Counted from the stretch's first letter, positions 46,378 to 55,826 are shown. The stretch: 64,000 nucleotides of DNA from an uncultured Desulfovibrio sp. (GCA_947038175.1 CAMQVJ010000003.1:1-64000); one strand, 5' to 3'. Notes: generated by a model from the sequence alone, not told the origin. Translations and numbers: made by a program.

Positions 46378-46859
46378 CGTGTATCTCTCTTTTTTTAGGT
46401 ACTAAAAATATTCGTATCTTAACCGATTTAAAAGTATATGCTGTGGGTGCACTTAACGCAAGCATTTAACTCAGACATTGGGGCGGACGTCACGTTATTC
46501 CAATTTACTTTTTTTAGGAAAATGATTTTTCCTCCTTGGCTCTCTTTTTACATATTTACTCATTCTTCGTAAACAAATACTAAAATAGAGAGCCTCCCAA
46601 ATGAGAATAATGTGGCGAGAACATGTTCGCCTTATAGTTTAGCAATACTTCGTTAAAAGCGTTATAGATGGGAGTCAAAAAAAAAGATAAAATAATGCTT
46701 TTCATACTAGCATAATTATAATAAATTATAGAGATGTTTCCTTTATGATGAGATTTGTTTACTGGCAAGGAAGATATTGTAATATATTGTATTGTAACAA
46801 TATGTTAGATATTACCCACTGGCGATATGAATCACCTTTGAATTATTCTAGGAGTATTT
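46378..46859. other. Long intergenic region with hairpins
   Basis: About 480 bp between divergent genes. It holds an element related to the hairpin family (46511-46594), a GGCGA...TCGCC hairpin (46613-46632) and an AT-rich inverted-repeat-like stretch (TATTGTAATATATTGTAT, near 46775) before the nuclease gene. No convincing coding region; the track ORFs here lack ribosome sites. Confidence 0.45.
46505..46594 (+). repeat. Intergenic hairpin element, copy 9 (divergent)
   Basis: A short T tract, a small hairpin AGGAAAATGATTTTTCCT (46516-46533), and a larger hairpin closed by GGCTCTCT/AGAGAGCC (46538-46594). Its arm GGCTCTCTTTTTAC and the following TCGTAAAC resemble copy 4 at 19.2 kb. The T side faces the LOG gene start. 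Confidence 0.5.
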
Positions 46860-48476
46860 ATGAAAGTCACTTTTCTTGGCGCAGCACAAACGGTTACAGG
46901 TTCTTGTTATATTATAGAAGGCGCAGGGCATCGTTTCGCTCTTGATTGCGGTATGCATCAAGGTAGTAAAGTCATTGAAGAACGTAATTTTGATACGGAA
47001 CAATACGCGCCACAATCACTAGAATTTGTATTGCTCACCCATGCGCATATTGACCATTCAGGGCTTTTGCCCCGCATTGGGGCTCATGGATTTAACGGCC
47101 CTGTTTATTGCACAGAGCCAACCGCAGATCTTGTGGCGCTTATGCTTGAAGATAGCGCACATATTCAAGAAATGGAATATGAGTGGAAGCAAAAACAGCG
47201 GAACAGAAAAGGTAAAAATAAAATTTCAGAGAACGAAGTTCTTTATACTATGAAAGAGGCAAAAAAGGTCACGAAGCAATTAGAAGTTGTTGAATTTGAT
47301 CAATCTTTTGAGCCAGTAAAAAATATTAAAGTCACTTATAAAAATGCTGCCCATATTCTTGGCGCTGCTTTTATTATTATTGATGTGACGGAAGATGGCA
47401 AATCCACACGCCTTACTTTTTCTGGTGATCTTGGTCGCCCTGGGGCTTTACTTTTACACGATGCGGCAGTGCCTGAAGTGACGGATTATTTATTTGTAGA
47501 ATCAACGTATGGCGACCGTGATCACAAGGGCGAAGATGATACCCTTGAAGAACTTATGCAAGCCATTGAATATAGCTACGAGCGAAAGGGAAAGGTACTT
47601 ATACCAACCTTTGCCGTTGAGCGAGCGCAGGAAATTATGCATTCTTTGCATTTACTCAAGGCGCAAGGTAAAATTCCACAGGATATGCCTATTTTTCTTG
47701 ATAGCCCGCTTGCTATTCGTGCTACGGATATTTTTTATAAGCATTCGGACAAACTCAATATTCAAGACGGGCATGCTAATACTTTTGATGTAAATAAAAA
47801 TAATCTCAATATCCATTTCACCTTGAGTACGGAAGAATCTCAAGCTCTGAATATGATGATTGGGCCTGCTATTATTTTATCTGCCAGCGGTATGTGTAAC
47901 GCAGGGCGCATAAAACATCACCTGAAGCACTCTATTTGGCAACCAGAAACAAGCCTTGTTTTCGTGGGTTATCAAGCAGTTGGAACGCTTGGGCGTAAAA
48001 TTATTGAAGGGGCAGAGCATATTTCTATATTCAACGAACAGCTTAAAGTCGCTGCGAAAATATTCACCATTGGTGGATTTTCTGCCCATGCGGATCAAAG
48101 CCAATTACTTGACTGGATAGAAACAATAGCCGAGCACAAACCGCATGTTATTTTCACCCATGGTGAACCAAAAGCACAAGAAGCTATAGCAAAAATTGTG
48201 CAAGAAAAATTCCACCTTCAAACGAGTATTCCTAGCTATTTAGGAACAATTGAATTGAAGGCAGGAGCGCAACCAGTGCTTGAAGCTGGGCTGCCTTATA
48301 TCGAAGAGCCTCAGGCAAGTGATAACCTTGTATTACAAGGGATTGTTAGCAATCTTGGGCAACTTCAAGCGCAACTTACATCGGTTGCAGGTAAGTCACG
48401 TAAAGAACAATCAGCAATTTATGAGCGCATAGCGTTACTTAATCGTCAATTAGCTGATTTTCTTTCAGAAATATAA
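46860..48476 (+). CDS. MBL-fold beta-CASP ribonuclease (Ysh1/CPSF-73-like)
   Basis: This 538-aa RNA-processing nuclease has GAAQTVTGSCYIIE at the start, the metal motif LLTHAHIDHSGLLPR, SGDLGRPG, and the beta-CASP segment with SASGMCNAGRIKHHLKH, FVGYQAVGTLGRKI and FSAHADQSQLLDWI. It lies in the two-domain prokaryotic KH-less group. Likely role in RNA maturation or decay. AGGAG precedes the ATG. rsmD follows 54 nt later. Confidence 0.92.
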   Translation: MKVTFLGAAQTVTGSCYIIEGAGHRFALDCGMHQGSKVIEERNFDTEQYAPQSLEFVLLTHAHIDHSGLLPRIGAHGFNGPVYCTEPTADLVALMLEDSAHIQEMEYEWKQKQRNRKGKNKISENEVLYTMKEAKKVTKQLEVVEFDQSFEPVKNIKVTYKNAAHILGAAFIIIDVTEDGKSTRLTFSGDLGRPGALLLHDAAVPEVTDYLFVESTYGDRDHKGEDDTLEELMQAIEYSYERKGKVLIPTFAVERAQEIMHSLHLLKAQGKIPQDMPIFLDSPLAIRATDIFYKHSDKLNIQDGHANTFDVNKNNLNIHFTLSTEESQALNMMIGPAIILSASGMCNAGRIKHHLKHSIWQPETSLVFVGYQAVGTLGRKIIEGAEHISIFNEQLKVAAKIFTIGGFSAHADQSQLLDWIETIAEHKPHVIFTHGEPKAQEAIAKIVQEKFHLQTSIPSYLGTIELKAGAQPVLEAGLPYIEEPQASDNLVLQGIVSNLGQLQAQLTSVAGKSRKEQSAIYERIALLNRQLADFLSEI

Positions 48477-48530
48477 ACCACAAAAAGCAGAACTCACAAC
48501 AAATAAAAGAGTATTAGGGGTCTATACAGA

Positions 48531-49091
48531 ATGAGGATTATTGCTGGAGCGTTCAAAGGACGCAGCTTAAAAACAATTACAGGTACAGGTTATCGCCCTG
48601 CGATGAGTAAAGTTCGTGAATCACTTTTTTCACTCCTTGAATCTAGGGGTGTGGTCTGGCAAGATTCGCCTATTTTAGATTTATTTGCAGGTAGCGGTAG
48701 CCTTGCTTTTGAAGCCGTTAGCCGTGGTGCGCCGAGAGCGTGTTTTGTCGAAAAAGACCCAAAAGCCGCAGCGTGTATTAGGCAAAATGCGGAGAATTTA
48801 GGTATTGACGATAGGTGTTTTGTTGCCGCAGAAGATGCGATTAAATACGTAGGACGACGCCCTCAACAGAAATTTTCTGTCGTGTTTATCGATCCTCCTT
48901 ATGCGGTTAATTTTCTTCCGCCAACCTTGCGAGGGCTTATTCGTCGTGAATGGCTTGAGCCTGGTGCTTTTGTCATTGCAGAGGTGGAAAAGCATCTCAA
49001 AATTGATACGGAAAGTTTTGAAGGGCTGACTCTTGAGCTTGATAGAAAATATGGTCAAACAAGGATTCTTGTATGGTATTGCCCAGAATAG
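48531..49091 (+). CDS. rsmD: 16S rRNA (guanine-966-N2) methyltransferase RsmD
   Basis: RsmD methylates G966 in the 30S head. The 186-aa protein has MRIIAGAFKGRSLKT, RPAMSKVRESLFSLL, the SAM motif ILDLFAGSGSLAFEAVSRGA and the catalytic VFIDPPYAVN. Length normal. It overlaps coaD by 19 nt, the conserved rsmD-coaD arrangement found in many bacteria. Confidence 0.95.
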   Translation: MRIIAGAFKGRSLKTITGTGYRPAMSKVRESLFSLLESRGVVWQDSPILDLFAGSGSLAFEAVSRGAPRACFVEKDPKAAACIRQNAENLGIDDRCFVAAEDAIKYVGRRPQQKFSVVFIDPPYAVNFLPPTLRGLIRREWLEPGAFVIAEVEKHLKIDTESFEGLTLELDRKYGQTRILVWYCPE

Positions 49092-49594
49092 CCGTTTATG
49101 CTGGGACATTTGACCCTATACATAATGGGCATATTGGTATTATCACAAGGGGAATAACCCTTTTTGATAAAGTTGTTGTTGGTGTTGCAGAAGACACTGG
49201 CAAGAAAGCTCTTTTTTGCTTGGAAGAAAGAGTGGCCATGGCGAAAAAATATTTTGACCAATCAGAATATAAAGATGTGGTTATTGTTGAACCCTTTAGT
49301 GGGCTTTTAGTTGAGTACGCAAAATCACATGATGCGGTGGGTATTTTGCGTGGTTTACGTGCTATTTCAGATTTTGACTATGAATTTCAAATGGCGCTCA
49401 TGAACCGTAAATTAGAACCAAGTATACAAACCATGTTTCTGATGTCTGATTTTAAATGGATGTATGTGAGTTCCACTAATCTTAAGAATGTTGCGAGTTT
49501 GAACGGTGATATAACGGACTTAGTGCCTGCCCATGTTTATAGCGCTATGCAAGATGTTTATGCCGCACAAAAAAATAGCGCAACAAAAAAATAG
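49073..49594 (+). CDS. coaD: Phosphopantetheine adenylyltransferase CoaD
   Basis: CoaD makes dephospho-CoA from ATP and 4'-phosphopantetheine. The nucleotidyltransferase motif GTFDPIHNGHIGI is near the N-terminus, followed by VEPFSGLLVEYA, ILRGLRAISDFDYEFQMALMNR and the YVSSTNLKNVASLNGD end motif. 173 aa, normal. It starts within the rsmD coding region. Confidence 0.96.
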   Translation: MVLPRIAVYAGTFDPIHNGHIGIITRGITLFDKVVVGVAEDTGKKALFCLEERVAMAKKYFDQSEYKDVVIVEPFSGLLVEYAKSHDAVGILRGLRAISDFDYEFQMALMNRKLEPSIQTMFLMSDFKWMYVSSTNLKNVASLNGDITDLVPAHVYSAMQDVYAAQKNSATKK

Positions 49595-49760
49595 TGGAAG
49601 AAGAAAATAGCGGAAGAAAAGACTAAAGTACAAAAGAGTCACGCACGAAAAAATAAGTGTATATATTAAATAATTGCATGAAGAATCTGTGATGTAAGTA
49701 AATGACAGCGCAAGAGAAAAAAATTAAAGACGCAATAAAAAAGAATGGATTAAGATTTAT

Positions 49761-50666
49761 ATGAAAAAAGTTATTTGCATCATGGGGCCAACGGGTGCAG
49801 GAAAAACCGCATCGGCGATTAATCTTGCAAAAGCAGGCTATCCTATTCGAGTTATTAATACGGATTCACGTCAAGTTTATTACGATTTTCCGATTATCAG
49901 CGCCCAACCAGATGAGGAAGAAAAATCCGCCTGTCCCCATGAATTATATGGATATTTGCAATGTCATGAGAAGATTTCGGCGGGTGAATGGGTTAAGCTT
50001 GCTAAATCACGAATAGACATTGCCCATAAGCAAGGCTGTATTCCCGTTTTAGTTGGGGGCACAGGGCTTTATTTTCGGGCTCTTTTTGATGGTATTGTGG
50101 ATATTCCGCAAGTTCCTGATGATATTCACCAAAAATATATCGATGAACTAAAAAAAGAGGGCAGCGAATACCTGCACGCAAAATTAGAAAAAATAGATCC
50201 AAGCTATGCACAGAAGGTGCATCACAATGATAAACAGCGTGTGGCAAGAGCTTTAGAAGTATTTGAATCAACAGGAAAAACCTTTAGTGATTGGCATAAA
50301 GGGCAAAGTGTCCAACCTGATTATGACGTGTTGAGAGTTGGCATTGGTATTCCTTTAGCGGAACTCACACCCATTCTTTCTAAGCGCACTAAAATTATGT
50401 TTGAACGGGGAGCTTTGGAAGAAGCAAAAAAGGCTTTGCGTAAATGCCCCGATTTGAGCGCCTCTGCATGGACAGGAATTGGTTGCCGTGAAATAGCCCT
50501 TTTTCTACAGGAAAAATATGACCTTGAGACTTGTATGGATGTTTGGAATAAAAATACTCGTGCCTATGCAAAACGCCAATGGACATGGTTTAATGCGGAC
50601 AAACGCATAAAATGGTTTCGCCCTGAAGAAGATTCTCTTCAGTGTATGCAAGATTTTCTTGTCTAG
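49761..50666 (+). CDS. miaA: tRNA dimethylallyltransferase MiaA
   Basis: MiaA adds a dimethylallyl group from DMAPP to A37 of tRNAs reading U-starting codons. The P-loop IMGPTGAGKTASAINLA, INTDSRQVYYDFPIISAQP, LVGGTGLYFRALFDG and the C-terminal NTRAYAKRQWTWF are all present in 301 aa. It draws on the MEP pathway product made by IspH. No hfq follows, unlike in gamma-proteobacteria; the next gene is trpB. Confidence 0.95.
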   Translation: MKKVICIMGPTGAGKTASAINLAKAGYPIRVINTDSRQVYYDFPIISAQPDEEEKSACPHELYGYLQCHEKISAGEWVKLAKSRIDIAHKQGCIPVLVGGTGLYFRALFDGIVDIPQVPDDIHQKYIDELKKEGSEYLHAKLEKIDPSYAQKVHHNDKQRVARALEVFESTGKTFSDWHKGQSVQPDYDVLRVGIGIPLAELTPILSKRTKIMFERGALEEAKKALRKCPDLSASAWTGIGCREIALFLQEKYDLETCMDVWNKNTRAYAKRQWTWFNADKRIKWFRPEEDSLQCMQDFLV

Positions 50667-50800
50667 AATCAATATATTCTTTCTCTTTCTAATTTCTTAC
50701 CTTTGTTAATAAATGAAAAAAAGTTTCTGTTTGCTAGGGAACTTTTCTCTATAAATGTTCTCATGAGTTAAAATATGCTCATAAAATGTTTTTTCAGGAA

Positions 50801-50854
50801 GGGGGGCGAGGGGGGAAAACTCATTTTGTACTACAAAATGGGGTTTCCCCCCTC
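50801..50854 (-). repeat. Intergenic G-C hairpin element, copy 10
   Basis: GAGGGGGGAAAACTCATTTT opens a hairpin closed by CCCCCCTC (50808-50854). A further G-run GGGGGG (50801-50806) lies outside it, corresponding to the second C-run on the minus strand. It lies between miaA and the trp leader; the expected homopurine side is poorly developed. Confidence 0.6.
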
Positions 50855-50937
50855 TCTCTTAACTATCTAAAGAGCTTCACTCAAATATCTAAATTACCCC
50901 TCTCGAAAATTTAAAATAAACCCTGCTCGCCTTTTTA

Positions 50938-50966
50938 TTGACAAGACAGGGAATGTATTTTATAAG
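50938..50966 (+). promoter_or_regulatory. Promoter of the trpL-trpB transcript
   Basis: TTGACA (50938-50943), 17-nt spacer, TATAAG (50961-50966). The predicted start of transcription coincides with the A of the trpL ATG at 50973. Confidence 0.78.
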
Positions 50967-50972
50967 AGTCTC

Positions 50973-51035
50973 ATGAATACGCAAATAATTAAATCTTCTC
51001 CAATGCAAACTAGTTGGTGGTGGCTCGAATCATAA
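50973..51035 (+). CDS. trpL: Trp leader peptide with three consecutive Trp codons
   Basis: A 20-codon ORF encodes MNTQIIKSSPMQTSWWWLES, with TGG TGG TGG (51015-51023), and then TAA. Tandem Trp codons ahead of a hairpin-T-run terminator and trpB are the hallmark of ribosome-mediated attenuation. There is no Shine-Dalgarno sequence and the ATG lies at the predicted transcription start, so the peptide may be translated from a leaderless mRNA. An internal ATG (51003) would also include the Trp codons. Confidence 0.88.
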   Translation: MNTQIIKSSPMQTSWWWLES

Positions 51036-51036
51036 A

Positions 51037-51100
51037 CGGGTCGGATTTTTTGCGCGCAAATTTTGTTATAATCACGACCGTATACTCGGTCGTTTTTTTT
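51037..51100 (+). promoter_or_regulatory. trp attenuator (antiterminator/terminator)
   Basis: The terminator stem ACGACCG (51074-51080) / CGGTCGT (51087-51093) with loop TATACT is followed by eight T. GGTCG at 51039-51043, just after the trpL stop, can pair with CGACC at 51075-51079 and would disrupt the terminator when a ribosome stalls on the Trp codons. The competing pairing seen is only about 5 bp, so the exact antiterminator needs folding. Confidence 0.85.
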
Positions 51101-51143
51101 ATGTGAAAATGGGTATGCGGTTATAAATCAAATGGAGTTTCTC

Positions 51144-52376
51144 ATGTCTAAGAACACATCTCATGATAATAACGTAACAGGCGAAAATGGAGTAGGTTTT
51201 TTCGGTATTCATGGCGGACAATTTGTTCCCGACGGGATTAAAGAGCGCCTTGATGAATTGACCGAAGCGTATCTTCGCTATAAAGATGACCCTGATTTTT
51301 TACAGGAACTTCATACTCTCTATACCCATTTTAGCGGTAGACCCACTCCTATTTTTTATTGCGAATCCTTGAGTAAGCACTTGGGCGGAGCAGATATTTA
51401 TTTAAAACGTGAAGACTTGAATCACTTGGGCTCTCATAAGCTTAATAACGTTCTTGGGCAAATGCTTCTTGCAAAGCGCATGGGTAAAACACGCATGATA
51501 GCGGAAACTGGAGCTGGCCAACACGGCGTTGCAACGGCAGCCGCAGCGGCTCTTTTTGGCTTTGAATGCACCGTCCATATGGGTGAAGAAGATATTCGTC
51601 GCCAAGAGCTTAATGTGCTTCGTATGCAAATAATGGGAACAAAAGTTGTACCTGCCACCAATGGCCAGCGCACTTTGAAAGAAGCGGTTGATGAAGCTTT
51701 CGAGGCGTATGTAGCAGATAAAGAAACTTTTTATATTTTAGGTTCTGCACTTGGGCCTTATCCATATCCTGAAATGGTGCGTAATTTTCAATCCATTATT
51801 AGTACAGAATCACGTGCACAATTCCTTAAAATGACAGACTCTTTGCCTGATATGGTTGTGGCGTGTGTTGGTGGTGGTTCAAACGCCATTGGCTCTTTTT
51901 ATGGATATCTCGATGATAAAGAAGTTGAGCTTATCGGCATTGAACCTGGTGGACGTGGCGATCAAATGGGAGAACATGCAGCGAGTATTTCCCATGGCAA
52001 GGTTGGAATATTACATGGCTTTAGAAGCTATGTTTTACAAGATGAAGATGGCGAGGCTGCCAATGTTTATTCTATTTCAGCAGGCCTTGATTACCCTGGT
52101 GTTGGCCCTGAACATGCCTATTTGAGCGATATCGGCAGAGCGCATTATAAAACCATTAATGACATGGAAGCCATTGATGCCTTTTTTGCCTTGTCACGAT
52201 ATCAAGGTATTATCCCTGCCCTTGAGTCCTCCCATGCTTTAGCGCATGCTATGAAGGTTGCACCTAATATGGCGGGCAAAAAAATTCTCGTGACCCTTTC
52301 TGGGCGTGGGGATAAAGACGTGGATCAAATATCTTCCAAGATTAAACAAAAAATTATTAGAATGCCTCAGTATTAG
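51144..52376 (+). CDS. trpB: Tryptophan synthase beta chain (orphan)
   Basis: TrpB condenses indole with L-serine using PLP. The 410-aa protein has the N-terminal FGIHGGQFVPD, the PLP lysine in REDLNHLGSHKLNNVLGQ, AETGAGQHGVATA, the phosphate loop CVGGGSNAIGSF, and EPGGRGD. It resembles standard (trpB1-type) chains that partner TrpA. Yet trpA and the other trp genes are absent here: miaA lies upstream and an efflux operon downstream. The start at 51144 (MSKNTS) has GGAG 6 nt upstream, and is better than 51132. An attenuator controls it. Confidence 0.95.
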   Translation: MSKNTSHDNNVTGENGVGFFGIHGGQFVPDGIKERLDELTEAYLRYKDDPDFLQELHTLYTHFSGRPTPIFYCESLSKHLGGADIYLKREDLNHLGSHKLNNVLGQMLLAKRMGKTRMIAETGAGQHGVATAAAAALFGFECTVHMGEEDIRRQELNVLRMQIMGTKVVPATNGQRTLKEAVDEAFEAYVADKETFYILGSALGPYPYPEMVRNFQSIISTESRAQFLKMTDSLPDMVVACVGGGSNAIGSFYGYLDDKEVELIGIEPGGRGDQMGEHAASISHGKVGILHGFRSYVLQDEDGEAANVYSISAGLDYPGVGPEHAYLSDIGRAHYKTINDMEAIDAFFALSRYQGIIPALESSHALAHAMKVAPNMAGKKILVTLSGRGDKDVDQISSKIKQKIIRMPQY

Positions 52377-52570
52377 AATGCTGAAGTTTTAGAAAATTCG
52401 TGGTTTATACTGAATTACTCTTTGTAATTTTGGGGTGGAATATTGCTTCTTGCACGAGAGGAAGAGATTGCTTGATAATAAGAAGCAAATCTTCTGAAAA
52501 TATGCATGTAAAGAAGTGATATTCCCCTTTATGTTTTAATTGAGTTGAATATACTATTGAAAGTTTTTGA

Positions 52571-52645
52571 AAATAGTGTGTAAAATAGTCTCTTTTTCTC
52601 TAAGGAAAGAGTTATACTGTTACTTTTATACACACTATTTTTTTT
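52571..52645 (+). terminator. Terminator downstream of trpB
   Basis: AAATAGTGTGTA pairs with TACACACTATTT, ending in a T-run. The large loop contains a smaller CTCTTT/AAAGAG hairpin. The rest of the trpB-efflux gap (52377-52825) shows no gene. Confidence 0.7.
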
Positions 52646-52825
52646 AGGAAAACACTGAATAAAAAATAATGAATGATATCAGTATATTATAACTAGTAAA
52701 AAACGGTTACATTATGGCATGGAATTTGCTATTCTTTTCATGTTGAAATGCTTATTTTTACTCCCTATAAATGCATGCATGAAAATATTATTTTGATTTA
52801 ATATGTATTGCACAAAGGTATTTGC

Positions 52826-54343
52826 GTGTTCGTGTATAAAAATCATATACAAAGCCCTCGGCGCTTTCTTTTTGTCCTTTTCTTGCCCTTTTTTTTGATG
52901 GCAAGCTGTACTCCTTTTTCGGCGAAGGAAAGGAATAGTATTAATATTCTTCCATCTCCTGTACCTGGAAATTATCAAACTATGCCTCTTAATCCCATTC
53001 TTTCTGAAAAACGAAAGCAATCGGAAATAGGGCCTCATAGTGCATGGTGGGAAAGTTTTAACAGCGAAGATTTGAATAATTTGGAAACCATAGCCCTTAG
53101 TCATAACTTTGATATTTTAACTGCGTGGGCACGATTAAAGCAAAGCGCCGCCCTTGCAGACAAATCGTTTTCAAATATTTTTCCGCAGATTGGTATGGAA
53201 GGCTCGAGAGCTCGCAATATTAGAACGACACAAATAACAGAAGATTCATCACAAAACTCTCAAGAAAGTGACGCCTTTGGTTTGAATTTTTCTGCTTCGT
53301 ATGAGTTGGATTTTTGGGGAAGACTTTCTTCTGAACGTAAAGCCGCTGATTTACGCCTTGAAGCCAGTAAAGAAGATATGCAAACCGCAGCCATCAGTGT
53401 TGCCGCTTCTGTGGCAGAAACGTGGGTAGACCTTTTAGGAAATCGTGCGGAATTTCTTGTTTTGCAGCGTCAAATTGAAGTGAATAAAAGCTTGGTTCTT
53501 ATGCAAGAAACAAGGTTTGCCAATGCTTTGGCTAAGAGTTTAGATGTATTACAGCAAAGGGAAGCCCTGCTTGCCTCAAGAGCTGAAGCTCCGCAACTCG
53601 AGCAAAACGCCATAGTATTGCGAGATAAGATATCTATTTTATTGGGTAAAATTTCTGGAGATATTCCTGCCATAAATGAAAATGCAGAATTTCCTAAACT
53701 GAGCCTTGTGCCTGATGTGGGGCTTCCTGTAGAACTTCTTGAAATGCGCCCTGATATCCGTGCGGCATGGGCGAAATTACAAGCCGCAGATTGGGACACG
53801 TCACAAGCAAGGGCAAACCGTTTTCCTGCTATAAAACTTTCTGCTTCTCAAGCGTTTAGCGCTCCAGAAACTTCGCTTATGCTTCTCAATTGGGTGACGA
53901 ATCTTGTTGCCTCTCTCACATTTCCCCTTTTTGATGGCGGAAAACTATCCGCTGAAGAAGCCCGCATAAGAGCGCAAGCAGAAGAGGCCGTGCAAATTTA
54001 CGCAAAAACCGTTGCTATTGCTATTCAAGAAGTGAACAACACTTTAAGTAATGATGTGGCACAGCAAAATAAATTATACTTACTTAGAAAGCAATTTAGC
54101 CTTTCCAATAAAGCCAGTGAAGCGAGTTTAAGGGCATATATTGAAGGCAGTGATACGTTTTTACGTTTTATTTCACAGCTCAAAGCGACGCAGAATCTTG
54201 AGCGTATTCTTGTGCAACAAAGAGTCACTGTTTTACGCACACGCATTGGTTTATATCGTGCGCTTGGTGGACGTTATTTTCCTGAAGAAGTAAGAAATGC
54301 GGTTTTATTGACTGAAGAAACCTCGAAAGAAATTAACCAGTAG
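52826..54343 (+). CDS. Outer-membrane efflux lipoprotein (NodT/OprM family)
   Basis: This is the TolC-like exit duct of a tripartite pump. The signal sequence ends in FLPFFLMASC, a lipobox, so the mature protein is probably lipid-anchored. The duplicated OEP repeats follow (SYELDFWGRLSSERKAADLR, and AEARIRAQAEEAVQIYAKTV with ATQNLERILVQQRVTVLRTRIGLYRALGG). Start choice: the track uses TTG 52808, but GTG 52826 has AAAGG about 9 nt upstream. It is first in a three-gene efflux operon. Confidence 0.88.
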   Translation: MFVYKNHIQSPRRFLFVLFLPFFLMASCTPFSAKERNSINILPSPVPGNYQTMPLNPILSEKRKQSEIGPHSAWWESFNSEDLNNLETIALSHNFDILTAWARLKQSAALADKSFSNIFPQIGMEGSRARNIRTTQITEDSSQNSQESDAFGLNFSASYELDFWGRLSSERKAADLRLEASKEDMQTAAISVAASVAETWVDLLGNRAEFLVLQRQIEVNKSLVLMQETRFANALAKSLDVLQQREALLASRAEAPQLEQNAIVLRDKISILLGKISGDIPAINENAEFPKLSLVPDVGLPVELLEMRPDIRAAWAKLQAADWDTSQARANRFPAIKLSASQAFSAPETSLMLLNWVTNLVASLTFPLFDGGKLSAEEARIRAQAEEAVQIYAKTVAIAIQEVNNTLSNDVAQQNKLYLLRKQFSLSNKASEASLRAYIEGSDTFLRFISQLKATQNLERILVQQRVTVLRTRIGLYRALGGRYFPEEVRNAVLLTEETSKEINQ

Positions 54344-54467
54344 AAACCTTTATGAAAAAGTATTAGCACAAGAATTTTGACGGCGAGCTCATGAGTTTTA
54401 ATGTATGCACGTGCTTTATATCAAACAAATAATCGAAGCAAAATAGACAAGGTAGAAAGAGTACTAT

Positions 54468-55826
54468 ATGCCAAATAAAAAAAGAATGAAAATCATAGGA
54501 TGTATTTTAGGAGCCAGTATTTTTTTATCGTGGCTTATGTTGGCAACAAAACCAGAAAGCGCGCGTCGGGTAGCACAAATAAGTAGCCCTCTTGTGAATA
54601 CGTCTTTTGCTGAAAAAGGCAACGCACAAATACAATTAGACGCCCTTGGCACCATACAAGCATCCCAATCAACGAGCATACGCTCTCGAGTTGTGGGGCA
54701 AGTGGAGCAAATTGGAAAAAATGGTGATGTGGGTTCTGTCGCTAAAAAAGGTGAGCTTCTTATTCAAATTGAAGACGATACCTATAAGAATGCGTTCAGT
54801 ATCAAAAAAAGTATGTTAGCTCAAGCAAAGGCTGCCTATGATTTAGAAATAGGCGAGCAGAAAGTTGCCCGTGCTGAAATTGAGCAATTAAAGAAACTAT
54901 CCCAAAATTTAGCACGCTCCCAACAAGGGAAACATACTTCCCCTAATGGTACTCCTTATTCAGGCAATGCTATACTTGGTATGACGAATATGGAAATGCT
55001 CAGTGGCGGAAATGCGTCAAATCTTGCTCTTCGAGCACCGCAACTAGCACAAGCAAAAGCCGCCGTCGACCTTGCCCAAGCGGAACTCAGTACCGCTCAA
55101 TTAAATATGGATTACACAAGTATTAAAGCTCCCTATAACGCATTAGTCGTAAAGAGAAATACCTCTTTAGGCAGCCAAGCAAATACATCGGATGTCTTGC
55201 TTGAAATTGTGGGGACAGATGAATATCGTGTGGAGGCGGCTGTTGCTCTTGATAAAATTGCCGCCCTCGATTTAGAAGATGTGAATAACTCCAAGGTCAA
55301 TATAAAAAGCGGTGCAGGCGTTGAGCGTCAAGGCTTTATTGTGCGTCGTATTGCCAGTTTAGATGATAGCACTCGCATGGGGCGTGTGCTCATTCGTATT
55401 CCCGACCCCTTAGGTTTAAAAAATAAGGAAGCGGCGTTAATTTTAGGTGATCATGTCACTGTAGAATTGAATGTAGGAACATTGAAAGATGTCGTGGTTT
55501 TACCCCGTAGTGCATTGCATAGCGGTGATGTTGTGTGGGTTGCTGTTCCTCTGGGTACAGATACGGATAGCCCTGCAAATATATCTAAAGACACGCCCGA
55601 GGCAACTTTAGCGGAGCAAGAAACAAAAACGCCTGATGAAGTTATAAAAAGGCAAAATCCTCAAGAGAAATCAAAATATACCCTTGATATTCGATATGTT
55701 ACAACGAGTTGGAAAGACACTCGTTTTGTCTATGTGAGTGAAGGCATTGCCGAGGGAGAGCGCATTATTATATCTACTTTGCCTGCTCCTATTCAAGGTA
55801 TGCCCATACGCATAAACGAAAAATAA
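54468..55826 (+). CDS. RND efflux periplasmic adaptor (membrane fusion protein)
   Basis: The 452-aa adaptor has an N-terminal membrane anchor (IIGCILGASIFLSWLMLAT) and a biotinyl-lipoyl-like half motif (STSIRSRVVGQVEQI...VGSVAKKGELLIQIEDDTY). It continues with a long coiled-coil hairpin (about 105-205), the second lipoyl half (MDYTSIKAPYNALVVKRNTSLG) and beta-barrel/MP domains. A polar insert (about 365-400, DTDSPANISKDTPE) lies near the C-terminus. It bridges the lipoprotein duct and the inner-membrane pump encoded either side. Confidence 0.92.
   Translation: MPNKKRMKIIGCILGASIFLSWLMLATKPESARRVAQISSPLVNTSFAEKGNAQIQLDALGTIQASQSTSIRSRVVGQVEQIGKNGDVGSVAKKGELLIQIEDDTYKNAFSIKKSMLAQAKAAYDLEIGEQKVARAEIEQLKKLSQNLARSQQGKHTSPNGTPYSGNAILGMTNMEMLSGGNASNLALRAPQLAQAKAAVDLAQAELSTAQLNMDYTSIKAPYNALVVKRNTSLGSQANTSDVLLEIVGTDEYRVEAAVALDKIAALDLEDVNNSKVNIKSGAGVERQGFIVRRIASLDDSTRMGRVLIRIPDPLGLKNKEAALILGDHVTVELNVGTLKDVVVLPRSALHSGDVVWVAVPLGTDTDSPANISKDTPEATLAEQETKTPDEVIKRQNPQEKSKYTLDIRYVTTSWKDTRFVYVSEGIAEGERIIISTLPAPIQGMPIRINEK

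Noticed and set aside
46745-46945. 66-aa ORF overlapping the beta-CASP nuclease start
   Set aside because: It has no ribosome site and an odd composition. The nuclease frame has AGGAG and clear family homology.
51144-52376. TrpB2-type (TrpA-independent) identity
   Set aside because: The length of about 410 aa and N-terminal motifs resemble the standard TrpB1 type. I could not support the longer TrpB2 features by eye.
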